Of a stretch of 64,000 nucleotides of DNA, positions 7,988 through 16,251 are shown in pieces. The notes beneath the pieces are model-generated. The model made no database searches, was not told the origin of the DNA, and was given only the letters and a program-made list of their open reading frames with translations. A program made the position numbers and the translations under genes. The stretch's first letter is position 1. Each line of letters begins with the position of its first letter. This DNA is from an uncultured Lachnospiraceae bacterium (lineage in GTDB: Bacteria; Bacillota; Clostridia; Lachnospirales; Lachnospiraceae), in NCBI GenBank assembly GCA_934320845.1, contig CAKRFU010000002.1, positions 62,001 to 126,000 of the forward strand, given 5' to 3'.

Positions 7988-9379
7988 ATGAAACAATTAT
8001 ATCTGGATTTAGGAATGGGAGCAGCGGGAGATATGCTTACCGCTGCATTACTGGAACTTTGTCCCGACAAAGATGGGATTATCAAAAAGCTTAATTCGTT
8101 GAATATACCTGGGGTACATTACGAACGTGAGATTATGAAAAGATCCGGAATATGTGGAACTCATATGCATGTGCTTGTCAATGGAAGTGAGGAAGAATGT
8201 GGACATGAGCATGAAGAAAGTAAACATGTGCATATTCATGGAGAAGGTAAGGAAAGTAAACATGCTCATATTCATGGAGAACACAGTGGAAATAATTTGA
8301 CAGGTGGTGAGGAATATCATGAACACAGCCATCATCATACATCTATGTCGGATATTAGAGAGGTAGTTTCGGGTCTTAATACATCTGAAATAATAAAAAA
8401 ACAAATTTTGGATGTTTATAATATAATAGCTGATGCCGAGAGCAGAGTACACGGAGAAAAGGTTAGTCAGATTCATTTTCATGAGGTTGGAAGCATGGAT
8501 GCGATTGCTGATGTTGCGGCTGTTTGCATTTTGATAAATGAACTCAATATCGGGAAGATTGCTGCATCTGCTGTTCATACGGGAAGCGGTTTTGTCAATT
8601 GTGCTCACGGAAAACTTCCGGTTCCGGCTCCGGCAACTGCACTTATTCTTGAGGGAATACCTTATTATAGTGATGGTTTAAAGGGGGAACTTTGTACTCC
8701 AACGGGCGCAGCACTTATAAAATATTTCGTAGATGTTTTTTCAGATATGCCTGCAATGGTTGTAGAAAAGACAGGATATGGTTTCGGAAAAAAAGGATTT
8801 GAGAGACTTAATTGTGTAAGGGCGTTTTTGGGGAATGCTTTTCAAAGTGGAATTAGTCACAATAATTTTGAAAATAAAAAAGAAAATGACACAAAAGACT
8901 GCTATTATAGAAAACAAAGTTTAGCGGTTGCTTTAGAATGTGACAATTCCTGCGAAATGACTGACAAAGTAATTGAACTTGCATGCAATATAGACGATAT
9001 GACAGCGGAAGAGATAGGATTTGCCACAGAGAAAATTCTGGAGGCAGGTGCACTTGATGTATATACGATTTCAGCCTATATGAAAAAGAACAGACCGGGT
9101 ACGGTAATCTGTTGTCTTTGTCATGAAGATGAGAGAGAAAAATTTGCAAAAATCATGTTTAAATACACTACGACAATAGGTGTAAGACAGTATAATTGTG
9201 ACAGATACATTTTATCAAGAAAAACAGAAAATATAGAGACAGATTACGGAAATGTAAGAGTAAAGAAAACATCAGGTTACGGTGTTGAGAGAGAAAAAAT
9301 GGAGTATGATGACTTATCGAATATTGCAAATAAGCGGCAAAAATCGGTGTTTGAGGTAAAACATGACATAAAACATTGA
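7988..9379 (+). CDS. larC: LarC, nickel insertion protein (CTP-dependent cyclometallase), continuous form
   Basis: A 463-residue protein starting MKQLYLDLGMGAAGDM, the LarC signature. It carries a His-rich segment (residues about 68-120, many HxH units), expected to hold nickel. The C-terminal half has the second conserved core (ACNIDDMTAEEIGFATE). LarC inserts nickel into the bis-thiocarboxylate nucleotide using CTP. In L. plantarum larC1 and larC2 are joined by programmed frameshifting; here one uninterrupted frame encodes both parts. The ATG at 7988 is preferred over a GTG at 7976 that overlaps the ribosome site. No larA (lactate racemase) or nickel transporter gene lies in the window, so the user of the cofactor is unknown. 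Confidence 0.92.
   Translation: MKQLYLDLGMGAAGDMLTAALLELCPDKDGIIKKLNSLNIPGVHYEREIMKRSGICGTHMHVLVNGSEEECGHEHEESKHVHIHGEGKESKHAHIHGEHSGNNLTGGEEYHEHSHHHTSMSDIREVVSGLNTSEIIKKQILDVYNIIADAESRVHGEKVSQIHFHEVGSMDAIADVAAVCILINELNIGKIAASAVHTGSGFVNCAHGKLPVPAPATALILEGIPYYSDGLKGELCTPTGAALIKYFVDVFSDMPAMVVEKTGYGFGKKGFERLNCVRAFLGNAFQSGISHNNFENKKENDTKDCYYRKQSLAVALECDNSCEMTDKVIELACNIDDMTAEEIGFATEKILEAGALDVYTISAYMKKNRPGTVICCLCHEDEREKFAKIMFKYTTTIGVRQYNCDRYILSRKTENIETDYGNVRVKKTSGYGVEREKMEYDDLSNIANKRQKSVFEVKHDIKH
8216..8281 (+). repeat. Tandem 36-bp repeat inside larC coding for HxH units
   Basis: Bases 8216-8245 and 8252-8281 match at 28 of 30 positions in register 36 bp apart. They encode two copies of a KHxHIHGE unit in the nickel-binding loop, which suggests recent in-frame duplication. 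Confidence 0.8.
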
Positions 9380-9403
9380 CAAATATTATCGCTTGTTTAA
9401 AAT
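9376..9403 (+). promoter_or_regulatory. Promoter of the PilZ gene
   Basis: A consensus TTGACA overlaps the larC stop codon. A TAAAAT box follows 16 bp later, about 40 bp before the PilZ start. Confidence 0.55.
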
Positions 9404-9444
9404 TAGAATGAGGGGGGAATTTACAAAAAGAGAGGATATTAAAT

Positions 9445-10110
9445 ATGGGAAAAAAATTAGGCGAGATGGCAAGTGGTTTGAAAGTTCATTTGACAGCTAC
9501 TGCCGGTTTGGAACAGCTTGAATTTGAAACCAGTGTGGTTCAGGCAGGCGAAGGGCATATAATTGTCGAACCTGTCAAACATAATGATAAAATTTTGAAT
9601 TTTTCCAATAGATCAATTATTAAAAATGTTGTTGTTGATGCCCAGCCTTTACCTGAGAAATATATAAATGTAGATGTAGAGATTACTATGCTCGAAAACA
9701 AAAAGTACCATATAATACTCAGTGATAAAGAAGGAATACCTATCAACAGAAGAAATGAATTTAGAGTTTATGTCGGAAGTTATGTCACGGCACAACTTGC
9801 AAATATAAATCAATCTGTTGAGGCTATATTGAAGGATGTCAGTGTAGGTGGTTTTTCTTTGGTTATAAGAAAAGAGGGCGTAGATGGCATTGTTGGCTGG
9901 GTAGGTCAGGCGATAAAAGTAGTTTATTATCATGGCGGCAACAAAAACAGAATACCAATGGTTTTTATAGGTCAGGCAGTAAGAGAAGAAGACATAGACG
10001 AAGAACGTGTTTTAGTTGGTTGTAAAAGTTTGAGACAGCCGTTTGGAATAGAAAAATTTATTGCTGATAGGCAGAGAGAAGAATTGCATAGAAAAAATAT
10101 TGGCGAATAA
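9445..10110 (+). CDS. PilZ-domain c-di-GMP-binding protein (YcgR-like)
   Basis: A 221-residue protein. Residues 1 to about 98 resemble the YcgR N-terminal (PilZN) domain. The C-terminal part is a PilZ domain with both c-di-GMP-binding signatures intact: R103xxxR107 and D131xS133xxG136. Proteins of this build act as cyclic di-GMP-responsive brakes on flagellar motors or as regulators of surface components. No flagellar genes are adjacent, so the output is unknown. It appears to be transcribed alone from a promoter at the end of larC. Confidence 0.85.
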   Translation: MGKKLGEMASGLKVHLTATAGLEQLEFETSVVQAGEGHIIVEPVKHNDKILNFSNRSIIKNVVVDAQPLPEKYINVDVEITMLENKKYHIILSDKEGIPINRRNEFRVYVGSYVTAQLANINQSVEAILKDVSVGGFSLVIRKEGVDGIVGWVGQAIKVVYYHGGNKNRIPMVFIGQAVREEDIDEERVLVGCKSLRQPFGIEKFIADRQREELHRKNIGE

Positions 10111-10136
10111 ACAATAATGAAATTTTTCTTAATTTA

Positions 10137-10166
10137 TTGTAATTAGTTATACATATATGGTATAAT
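10137..10166 (+). promoter_or_regulatory. sigma-A promoter of the DUF1292 gene
   Basis: TTGTAA and a perfect TATAAT are separated by 18 bp, ending 44 bp before the start codon. Confidence 0.6.
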
Positions 10167-10210
10167 TTTAAAAAGGATTAACTTTTAAAACAGGAAAAGC
10201 GAGGATTATT

Positions 10211-10663
10211 ATGAACGATAGAAACACAGATTTATTTTTCAATGAGGATAACGAGGAAGTAGCATTGATTACGCTCAACGACGAAGAGGGCAATGAAGTT
10301 GACGCTGCGCTCATGGCTGTATTTCAGATTGAAGAAGTATATAGCGATGAAGAATTTGCTGTACTTATGCCGTTAGAGCAGGATGAAGAAGCTCTTATGA
10401 ACGGACAGGGAGAGGTACTCATTTTCAGATATTTTGAGGATGAAGCTGGTGACCCGAATTTTGAGCCTATTGAAGATGATGAGATGGCTCAGACAGCTGT
10501 TGATGTTTTTCAGGCTATGGTAGAAAACGGAGATATAAACATCCAGTTCAATGCAGAAGAAGATGACGAGGAAGACACAGAAGAAGAAATTTCAGAAAGT
10601 GTTGGAGATAATTCTATTGATTTAGGAGATGTAGTTGTTCATCTTGATGATTACGACAAATAA
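10211..10663 (+). CDS. DUF1292 acidic protein
   Basis: A 150-residue, very acidic protein with the DUF1292 core (VALITLNDEEGNEVDAAL, then EVLIFRYFED) and a Glu/Asp-run C-terminal tail. DUF1292 (YrzB-like) proteins are widespread in Firmicutes, usually near the Holliday-junction resolvase ruvX/alaS cluster. That cluster is not here. Biochemical function is unknown. It has its own promoter and terminator, so it is a monocistronic unit. Confidence 0.8.
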   Translation: MNDRNTDLFFNEDNEEVALITLNDEEGNEVDAALMAVFQIEEVYSDEEFAVLMPLEQDEEALMNGQGEVLIFRYFEDEAGDPNFEPIEDDEMAQTAVDVFQAMVENGDINIQFNAEEDDEEDTEEEISESVGDNSIDLGDVVVHLDDYDK

Positions 10664-10692
10664 TCGATATCGATTTCAGAAAGACTTTTATT

Positions 10693-10722
10693 AAAAAGGG
10701 CATCGTTTAAGGTGTCCTTTTT
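10693..10722 (+). terminator. Terminator after the DUF1292 gene
   Basis: A 12-bp stem, AAAAAGGGCATC with GGTGTCCTTTTT (two wobble pairs), 6-nt loop, ending in T-rich sequence. Confidence 0.88.
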
Positions 10723-10767
10723 AAGTTCAAAAACTTGCAGATATTATGAAAGGACATGGTGATTTAA

Positions 10768-11232
10768 ATGAACTTTAGAACAGTTGACGAATTTGAAAAT
10801 TTTGATTTTGATGAGGCACATATCGGTGGCATAGAGGTTAAAAGCGGTCATGTTTTTTTGTATCTCGACAATGTTATGATATCAGCTAAAAATTCATGCA
10901 ACAGAGATATTCGGGAAATGCGCACAAATGAGCTTGTATTGAAATTACAGGATGGGCAGATTACTTCATTTGTAAAAGAAGGGGTAAAGGTTTACAATGC
11001 CGATGGTGTATTTCAGAGAGAAATACCGGATGAGATAATTCCATTAGAAAAATATCAGGAAACATTTGAAATACTGTTTGATAGATATATGCTTGAAACA
11101 GCCATAAAGAAAAATAAGGAAACAGCAGAAAATACTTATGAATTTGAAATTGAATATGAGGAATTTTCATATCTGCTTGTTGTGAAAGCGTCCCATGATA
11201 TAGAAGAGTGGGATAAGTTTATGAATAAATAA
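10768..11232 (+). CDS. Hypothetical protein, 154 aa
   Basis: I do not recognise this family. It is a soluble, acidic, probably beta-rich protein without signal peptide or membrane segment. The C-terminal part alternates charged and hydrophobic residues (YEFEIEYEEFSYLLVVKA). A clear AAAGGACA site precedes the ATG. It lies between a terminator and the dispersed repeat at 11247, so it is likely expressed alone. Codon use matches its neighbours, which supports real coding. Confidence 0.7.
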   Translation: MNFRTVDEFENFDFDEAHIGGIEVKSGHVFLYLDNVMISAKNSCNRDIREMRTNELVLKLQDGQITSFVKEGVKVYNADGVFQREIPDEIIPLEKYQETFEILFDRYMLETAIKKNKETAENTYEFEIEYEEFSYLLVVKASHDIEEWDKFMNK

Positions 11233-11246
11233 GTAATAGATTTTTA

Positions 11247-11331
11247 TTTACGGACGCAGTTTAATGTTGGATATTCTCCGAGGCGAGAGCCGTCCATGAG
11301 TCGAAAAGTTTATATCAATCTCTGCGTTAAA
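11247..11331. repeat. Dispersed repeat element, copy A
   Basis: Shares an ordered set of blocks with 21470-21563: ACGGACG, TGGATATT, AGCCGTCC, TGAGTC, and a 22-nt identical block at 11306-11327. The outer parts are partly complementary (ACGCAG with CTGCGT), so the element can fold back. It lies in the gap between the hypothetical gene and the valS leader. No reading frame is shared by the copies. Confidence 0.7.
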
Positions 11332-11366
11332 AAGCCACAGCGAAAATAATTCGTAAGATTTTATGC

Positions 11367-11396
11367 TTGACATATGTATAATCAATTTAGTATCAT
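11367..11396 (+). promoter_or_regulatory. sigma-A promoter of the valS T-box leader
   Basis: Consensus TTGACA and TATCAT are separated by 18 bp, about 10 bp before the T-box stem I region. Confidence 0.75.
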
Positions 11397-11402
11397 GTTG
11401 AA

Positions 11403-11771
11403 AGGTAAAGACTTAGAAGAAGAGGAGTACACATTGTAGTACATCAGAGAAAATGGTTCGCAGGCTGAAAGACCGTTTAGGTACGAAAGTGTGGAAGGTA
11501 GCTTTGGAGTTGTGGATATGAAAGCCTGTTTTTAGACAAGTGTTGAAACAGTCGCAAAAGATTGTTATTTACCACGACGTCGGAAATGGTTATTAGTTTT
11601 CAACGGGTCATTCCGTTAAAGATGTTGAGATGATGTTTAAATTTTTAAATATAGACAGAGTGCATTTACTTTGCATCATGTATTAGAGAGAGTTTAAACA
11701 TAAAAAAAGGTGGTACCGCGTATATAGTTTATTCGCCCTTTATCCGTGATTATACGGATAGGGGCTTTTTT
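11403..11771 (+). ncRNA. T-box leader controlling valS (uncharged tRNA-Val sensor)
   Basis: The leader of about 370 nt contains the purine-rich stem I start (AGAAGAAGAGGAGTAC). It also has the hallmark T-box AAAGGTGGTACCGCG (11706-11720), the bulge that pairs with the tRNA acceptor end. An intrinsic terminator follows at 11735-11771 (GCCC..TATCCGT with ACGGATAGGGGC, then six T). By T-box knowledge, uncharged tRNA-Val stabilises the antiterminator and permits valS transcription. I could not assign the specifier GUN codon unambiguously; several GTN triplets lie on the 3' side of stem I near 11490-11520. Confidence 0.93.
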
Positions 11772-11795
11772 ATGTTCAGAAAGGAAAAGTTTATC

Positions 11796-14435
11796 ATGGC
11801 AAAAGAATTAGAGAAAAATTACAACCCTGCCGACATTGAGAAAAGAACTTATGATAAGTGGCTTGAGAAAAAATATTTTCATGCAGAAGTAGACAGAGAT
11901 AAGAAACCGTTTACTATTGTTATGCCACCTCCAAATATTACAGGACAGCTTCATATGGGACATGCCCTTGACAATACTTTGCAGGACATCCTTATCCGTT
12001 TTAAACGTATGCAGGGATATGAGGCACTCTGGGTTCCGGGAACTGACCATGCATCTATCGCAACAGAGGCAAAGGTAGTAGAGAAACTTGCAAAAGAGGG
12101 AATCAAGAAGGAAGATATTGGACGAGAAAAATTCCTTGAGCATGTATGGGACTGGAAAAAGCAGTATGGCGGTCGTATTGTTGAGCAGCTTAAAAAGATT
12201 GGTTCTTCATGTGACTGGGACAGAGAGCGTTTTACAATGGACGAGGGATGTTCCAAGGCAGTAAAGGAAGTTTTCGTAAAGCTTTACAACAAAGGACTTA
12301 TCTATCGTGGTGAGAGAATAATCAACTGGTGTCCTCATTGTCTTACATCTATTTCAGATGCAGAGGTTGAATATGAGGATCAGGCAGGTCATTTCTGGCA
12401 TCTCCGTTACAAGACAACAGACGGAACAGGTTATATTGATCTTGCGACAACAAGACCTGAGACACTTCTCGGTGATACTGCAGTAGCCGTAAATCCAAAA
12501 GATGACAGATATAAAGATATGGTTGGAAAGATGCTTGACCTTCCTATCGTGCACCGTCAGATACCTATTATTGCAGATGAATATGTAGATATGGAATTTG
12601 GTACAGGTGTTGTTAAGATTACACCGGCACACGACCCTAACGACTTTGAAGTTGGACTTCGTCACAAACTTGAAGTTATAAATGTACTCACTGATGATGC
12701 AAAGATAGTTGCAGATTATCCTAAGTATGCAGGAATGGACAGATACGAGGCAAGAAAAGCAATCGTAGCGGACCTTGAAGCAGAGGGAGCACTTCTTAAA
12801 GTAGAAGATCATGAGCATAATGTAGGAACATGTTACCGCTGTCATACAACAGTAGAGCCAAGAGTGTCAAAACAGTGGTTCGTTGCAATGGAAAAACTTG
12901 CAAAGCCTGCTATTGAGGCAGTTAAAAAAGGTGACACAAAATTTGTACCACCTCATTTTGAAAAGACATATTTCCACTGGTTAGAGAATATCCGTGACTG
13001 GTGTATTTCACGTCAGCTTTGGTGGGGACATCAGATTCCGGCGTTTTACTGTGATGACTGTGGAGAACTTGTAGTTACTAAGGAAGAAAAATGCACATGT
13101 CCAAAATGCGGAAAGCCTATGCGTCAGGATCCCGATACACTTGATACATGGTTCTCATCAGCACTTTGGCCTTTCAGTACACTTGGTTGGCCTGACAAGA
13201 CAGAAGAGATGGATTTCTTTTATCCTACAAGCACGCTTGTAACAGGTTATGATATTATTCCATTCTGGGTTATGCGTATGATGTTCTCAGGACTTGAGCA
13301 TACAGGAAAAGTACCCTTTGATACAGTTCTTATCCATGGACTTGTAAGAGACAGTCAGGGAAGAAAGATGAGTAAATCACTCGGAAATGGAATTGACCCA
13401 CTTGAAGTTATAGATAAATACGGTGCGGACGCACTTCGTTTTACACTTGTTACAAACAACGCTCCGGGAAATGATATGCGTTTTTATTGGGAGAGAGTTG
13501 AGGCAAGCCGTAACTTTGCAAACAAGGTATGGAATGCTTCAAGATTTATCATGATGCACCTTGGTGATAATAAGATTACAACACCTGCATATGACACTCT
13601 CAAAGTTGAGGATAAGTGGATATTGTCAGCAGTAAACACACTTGCAAAAGAAGTTACTGATAATATGGAAAAATATGAACTCGGTGTAGCTGTTCAGAAG
13701 ATAAACGACTTTGTATGGACAGAGTTCTGTGACTGGTATATTGAGTTTGTTAAGCCTAGACTTTTTGCAAAGGATGAGGACAAAGAATCAGCAAATGCTG
13801 CATTTTGGACACTTAAGACGGTACTTATCAACTCACTTAAATTACTTCATCCATATATGCCGTTTATCACGGAGGAAATATTCTGCACACTCCAGTCAGA
13901 AGAAGAGTCAATCATGATTTCAAACTGGCCTGAGTTTAATGATGAGTGGGATAATAAAGATGCTGAAAATAAAGCAGAGCTTATGAAAGCACTCACAAGA
14001 GGAATAAGAAACAGAAGAAGTGAAATGAATGTAGCACCATCAAGAAAAGCTAAGGTATATATCGTGGCAGATGATGATGCGACAAAAGAAACACTCATAT
14101 CACTTGTGCCTTCATATCAGCACCTTATCTCTGCATCAGAAGTACAGGTACAGAACGACAAGACAGGCATCGAGGACAACGCAGTATCAGTAGTTATAGA
14201 TAAAGCAACAATCTATATGCCACTTGCAGACCTTGTAGACCTTGCAAAAGAAAAAGAGCGTCTCGAGAAAGAGAAGAAACGTCTTGAGGGAGAGCTTAAG
14301 AGAGTAAACGGAATGCTTAACAATGAGAAATTCATGAGCAAAGCACCGGAAGCAAAAATAAATGAAGAAAAAGCAAAACTCGAGAAATATCAGGCAATGA
14401 TGAGTAAAGTAGAGGAAGAACTTGCTGCTTTATAA
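11796..14435 (+). CDS. valS: Valyl-tRNA synthetase
   Basis: An 879-residue class Ia synthetase. The HIGH-type motif is HMGHA near residue 50, and KMSKS lies in GRKMSKSLGNGIDP near residue 520. A zinc-type cysteine cluster (CDDCG, CPKCG) lies before the second half of the catalytic domain. The C-terminus is the ValS coiled-coil arm rich in Lys/Glu. It charges tRNA-Val and edits Thr-tRNA-Val through the CP1 domain. The ATG at 11796 follows AAAGGAAAAG. The in-frame ATG at 11772 immediately abuts the terminator T-run and lacks a ribosome site. Confidence 0.97.
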   Translation: MAKELEKNYNPADIEKRTYDKWLEKKYFHAEVDRDKKPFTIVMPPPNITGQLHMGHALDNTLQDILIRFKRMQGYEALWVPGTDHASIATEAKVVEKLAKEGIKKEDIGREKFLEHVWDWKKQYGGRIVEQLKKIGSSCDWDRERFTMDEGCSKAVKEVFVKLYNKGLIYRGERIINWCPHCLTSISDAEVEYEDQAGHFWHLRYKTTDGTGYIDLATTRPETLLGDTAVAVNPKDDRYKDMVGKMLDLPIVHRQIPIIADEYVDMEFGTGVVKITPAHDPNDFEVGLRHKLEVINVLTDDAKIVADYPKYAGMDRYEARKAIVADLEAEGALLKVEDHEHNVGTCYRCHTTVEPRVSKQWFVAMEKLAKPAIEAVKKGDTKFVPPHFEKTYFHWLENIRDWCISRQLWWGHQIPAFYCDDCGELVVTKEEKCTCPKCGKPMRQDPDTLDTWFSSALWPFSTLGWPDKTEEMDFFYPTSTLVTGYDIIPFWVMRMMFSGLEHTGKVPFDTVLIHGLVRDSQGRKMSKSLGNGIDPLEVIDKYGADALRFTLVTNNAPGNDMRFYWERVEASRNFANKVWNASRFIMMHLGDNKITTPAYDTLKVEDKWILSAVNTLAKEVTDNMEKYELGVAVQKINDFVWTEFCDWYIEFVKPRLFAKDEDKESANAAFWTLKTVLINSLKLLHPYMPFITEEIFCTLQSEEESIMISNWPEFNDEWDNKDAENKAELMKALTRGIRNRRSEMNVAPSRKAKVYIVADDDATKETLISLVPSYQHLISASEVQVQNDKTGIEDNAVSVVIDKATIYMPLADLVDLAKEKERLEKEKKRLEGELKRVNGMLNNEKFMSKAPEAKINEEKAKLEKYQAMMSKVEEELAAL

Positions 14436-14460
14436 AATAATCAGTTTTGTTTAAATGTAG

Positions 14461-14502
14461 AGCTGTGAAGCAATTATTTGGCTTCACAGCTTTGATTTTT
14501 TA
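14461..14502 (+). terminator. Terminator of valS
   Basis: A perfect 11-bp stem, AGCTGTGAAGC / GCTTCACAGCT, followed by a T-rich stretch. Confidence 0.92.
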
Positions 14503-14508
14503 TTCCAC

Positions 14509-14537
14509 TTGCATTTAGATGTCATCTAATATATAAT
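14509..14537 (+). promoter_or_regulatory. sigma-A promoter of the FapA operon
   Basis: TTGCAT and a perfect TATAAT are separated by 17 bp, about 60 bp before the start codon. Confidence 0.7.
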
Positions 14538-14598
14538 TTTCTTATAGTAGCGGTATTATACACTTTATCGTTATTAACAAGGAAGGGAGGAGGGTATC

Positions 14599-16002
14599 AT
14601 GGAAGATAAAGCAAATGCAGAGGTTCTTGGTGGAGGAGAGATTACATTTTCAAATGATGGTTCAGAGGCGTATCTTTGCCTGATTACAACAGACAAGACA
14701 AAATCTGATTATACGGTTGATGATTTGAAAAAAAGACTGCAGCAGGCCGGTGTTGTAAATGGAATTGATGAAGCTGAATTACAAAAGGTTATAGATGACA
14801 GAATGTACAACATGCCTGTTAAAGTAGCCGAAGGCAAAAAGGCAGTTGACGGAGTTGACGGATGGTATGAGTTTTTGTTTCAGACAGAGATTGATACAAA
14901 GCCAAAGATATTGGAAGACGGTTCTGTAGATTATTCCGAGTATGGAGATGTTCCTACCGTTGAAGAGGGGCAGACGGTTGTTATATATCATCCTGCTATT
15001 CCATCGGAGGATGGTGTTTCCGTAAAAGGAGAAACCATTATTGCAAAAAAAGGAAAGGAACTTGCCAGGCTTAGCGGCAGGGGCTTTGTATATGATACGG
15101 AGAAAAAAGAGTATCGTGCAAAATATGATGGAAAGATAACATATCGTGATGATAAACTTCAGATAGAGCCGGAGCTTCTTATAGAAGGTGATGTATCATT
15201 TACAACAGGTGATGTTACATTCCAAAATGATATTCATATCCGTGGAAATGTGCTGACCGGAGTGAAGGTTATATCTGAGAGAGGAAACATTATCGTAGAC
15301 GGATATGTTGAGTCGGCGACAATTAAAGCTAAAAAAGATATAGTCCTTAAAAACGGAATGCAGGGAAATGGAAAAGGGTATCTTGAAGCAGGCGGAGATG
15401 TGACTGGCAAATTTTTTGAGCAGGTTCAGATAAAGTGCAAAAAAGATATAAACGCTAATGCTATCATGAATTCGTATATTGAGTGTGGTCAGGATGTACT
15501 TGTATCAGGAAAGTATGGAATTATTATCGGCGGAAAAGTTTCAGCGACCAGATATATTCATGCGACAATCATCGGAAATATGTCTGAAGTAAAGACAACA
15601 TTGTGTGCAGGTGTGGACGGTGACCTATTTGCGTTGCTTAGCAAATGCGAACAGGATATTTCTGATATAGGAAGAGAACTCGCAAAGATTACCAATGTAC
15701 TCGGTCAGGTTCAGATACTTATTGAAAAGACAGGACGTTCCGATTTGATTGAGAAGAAGATGGCTCTCATGCGGACAAAAATTGAAAAAGATACAAAGCT
15801 TAGTGAGCTTACCAAAAAGAAACAGAGTATTGTTGAGAAGATGGGGAAAGCCAATCTTGCTAAAGTTACTATTGAAAAGATTATATATCCGGGAAATGTA
15901 ATCACAATAAATGGTGTGAAAGCAGTTGTAACCGAAGAAGAGAAACATGTAGAGTATGCAAGAAGAGGCGCAGGAATTATAGTGTATAAGATTGGGGAAT
16001 AA
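14599..16002 (+). CDS. FapA (DUF342) family protein
   Basis: A 467-residue protein with the repetitive right-handed beta-helix-like core of the FapA/DUF342 family (GDVSF, GDVTF, GNVLTGVKV, GGDVTGKFFE, GGKVSATRYI). It is flanked by an N-terminal alpha/beta part and a C-terminal coiled coil (residues about 350-420). FapA proteins are described in flagellar assembly and polar targeting, and many clostridial members have unknown roles. No flagellar genes are nearby. It is the first gene of an apparent three-gene unit with the 59-aa protein and the zinc-ribbon/TPR protein. Confidence 0.82.
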   Translation: MEDKANAEVLGGGEITFSNDGSEAYLCLITTDKTKSDYTVDDLKKRLQQAGVVNGIDEAELQKVIDDRMYNMPVKVAEGKKAVDGVDGWYEFLFQTEIDTKPKILEDGSVDYSEYGDVPTVEEGQTVVIYHPAIPSEDGVSVKGETIIAKKGKELARLSGRGFVYDTEKKEYRAKYDGKITYRDDKLQIEPELLIEGDVSFTTGDVTFQNDIHIRGNVLTGVKVISERGNIIVDGYVESATIKAKKDIVLKNGMQGNGKGYLEAGGDVTGKFFEQVQIKCKKDINANAIMNSYIECGQDVLVSGKYGIIIGGKVSATRYIHATIIGNMSEVKTTLCAGVDGDLFALLSKCEQDISDIGRELAKITNVLGQVQILIEKTGRSDLIEKKMALMRTKIEKDTKLSELTKKKQSIVEKMGKANLAKVTIEKIIYPGNVITINGVKAVVTEEEKHVEYARRGAGIIVYKIGE

Positions 16003-16071
16003 AATATTGTTAAATAATTTGTCGCAAGTTGCGGCGAATAAAAGTTGATAAATATCGGGAGGTAGTGTAGT

Positions 16072-16251
16072 ATGGATTTTGAAGCTGAGTTGGCAAAATT
16101 TCAGCCAAGTTTGGAGATTGATCAGGCAGAGGATGCCATTTATGGAAATAATACAACTGATGTAACAGATTTACTTCAGAGTATTTTAAAGGACAATGTG
16201 AATGGTAAAAATACTAAAAAAAATAAATCAGCAGGATGGGTGGAAGAGTAA
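16072..16251 (+). CDS. Small hypothetical protein, 59 aa, in the FapA operon
   Basis: A GGGAGG ribosome site is followed by an ATG and 59 codons with amphipathic-looking sequence (MDFEAELAKF, then VTDLLQSILKDN) and a Lys/Asn-rich tail. The stop shares a base with the next start (TAATG), a typical sign of translational coupling. I recognise no domain. It has no signal peptide or membrane helix. Its position between a FapA protein and a TPR protein suggests a small adaptor, which is inference only. Confidence 0.65.
   Translation: MDFEAELAKFQPSLEIDQAEDAIYGNNTTDVTDLLQSILKDNVNGKNTKKNKSAGWVEE

Noticed and set aside
8048..8608. A long antisense open frame (186 codons) across the His-rich part of larC
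   Set aside because: It is rich in Met, Phe and Ser, as expected from the complement of His/Glu codons, has no ribosome site and overlaps a well-supported gene.
7988..9379. Programmed frameshift in larC as in Lactobacillus plantarum
   Set aside because: The frame is continuous through both conserved halves, so no frameshift is needed.
12354..12845. A 163-codon antisense frame inside valS
   Set aside because: Shadow of a highly conserved gene, with Cys/Ile/Tyr-rich sequence unlike any protein and no start signal.
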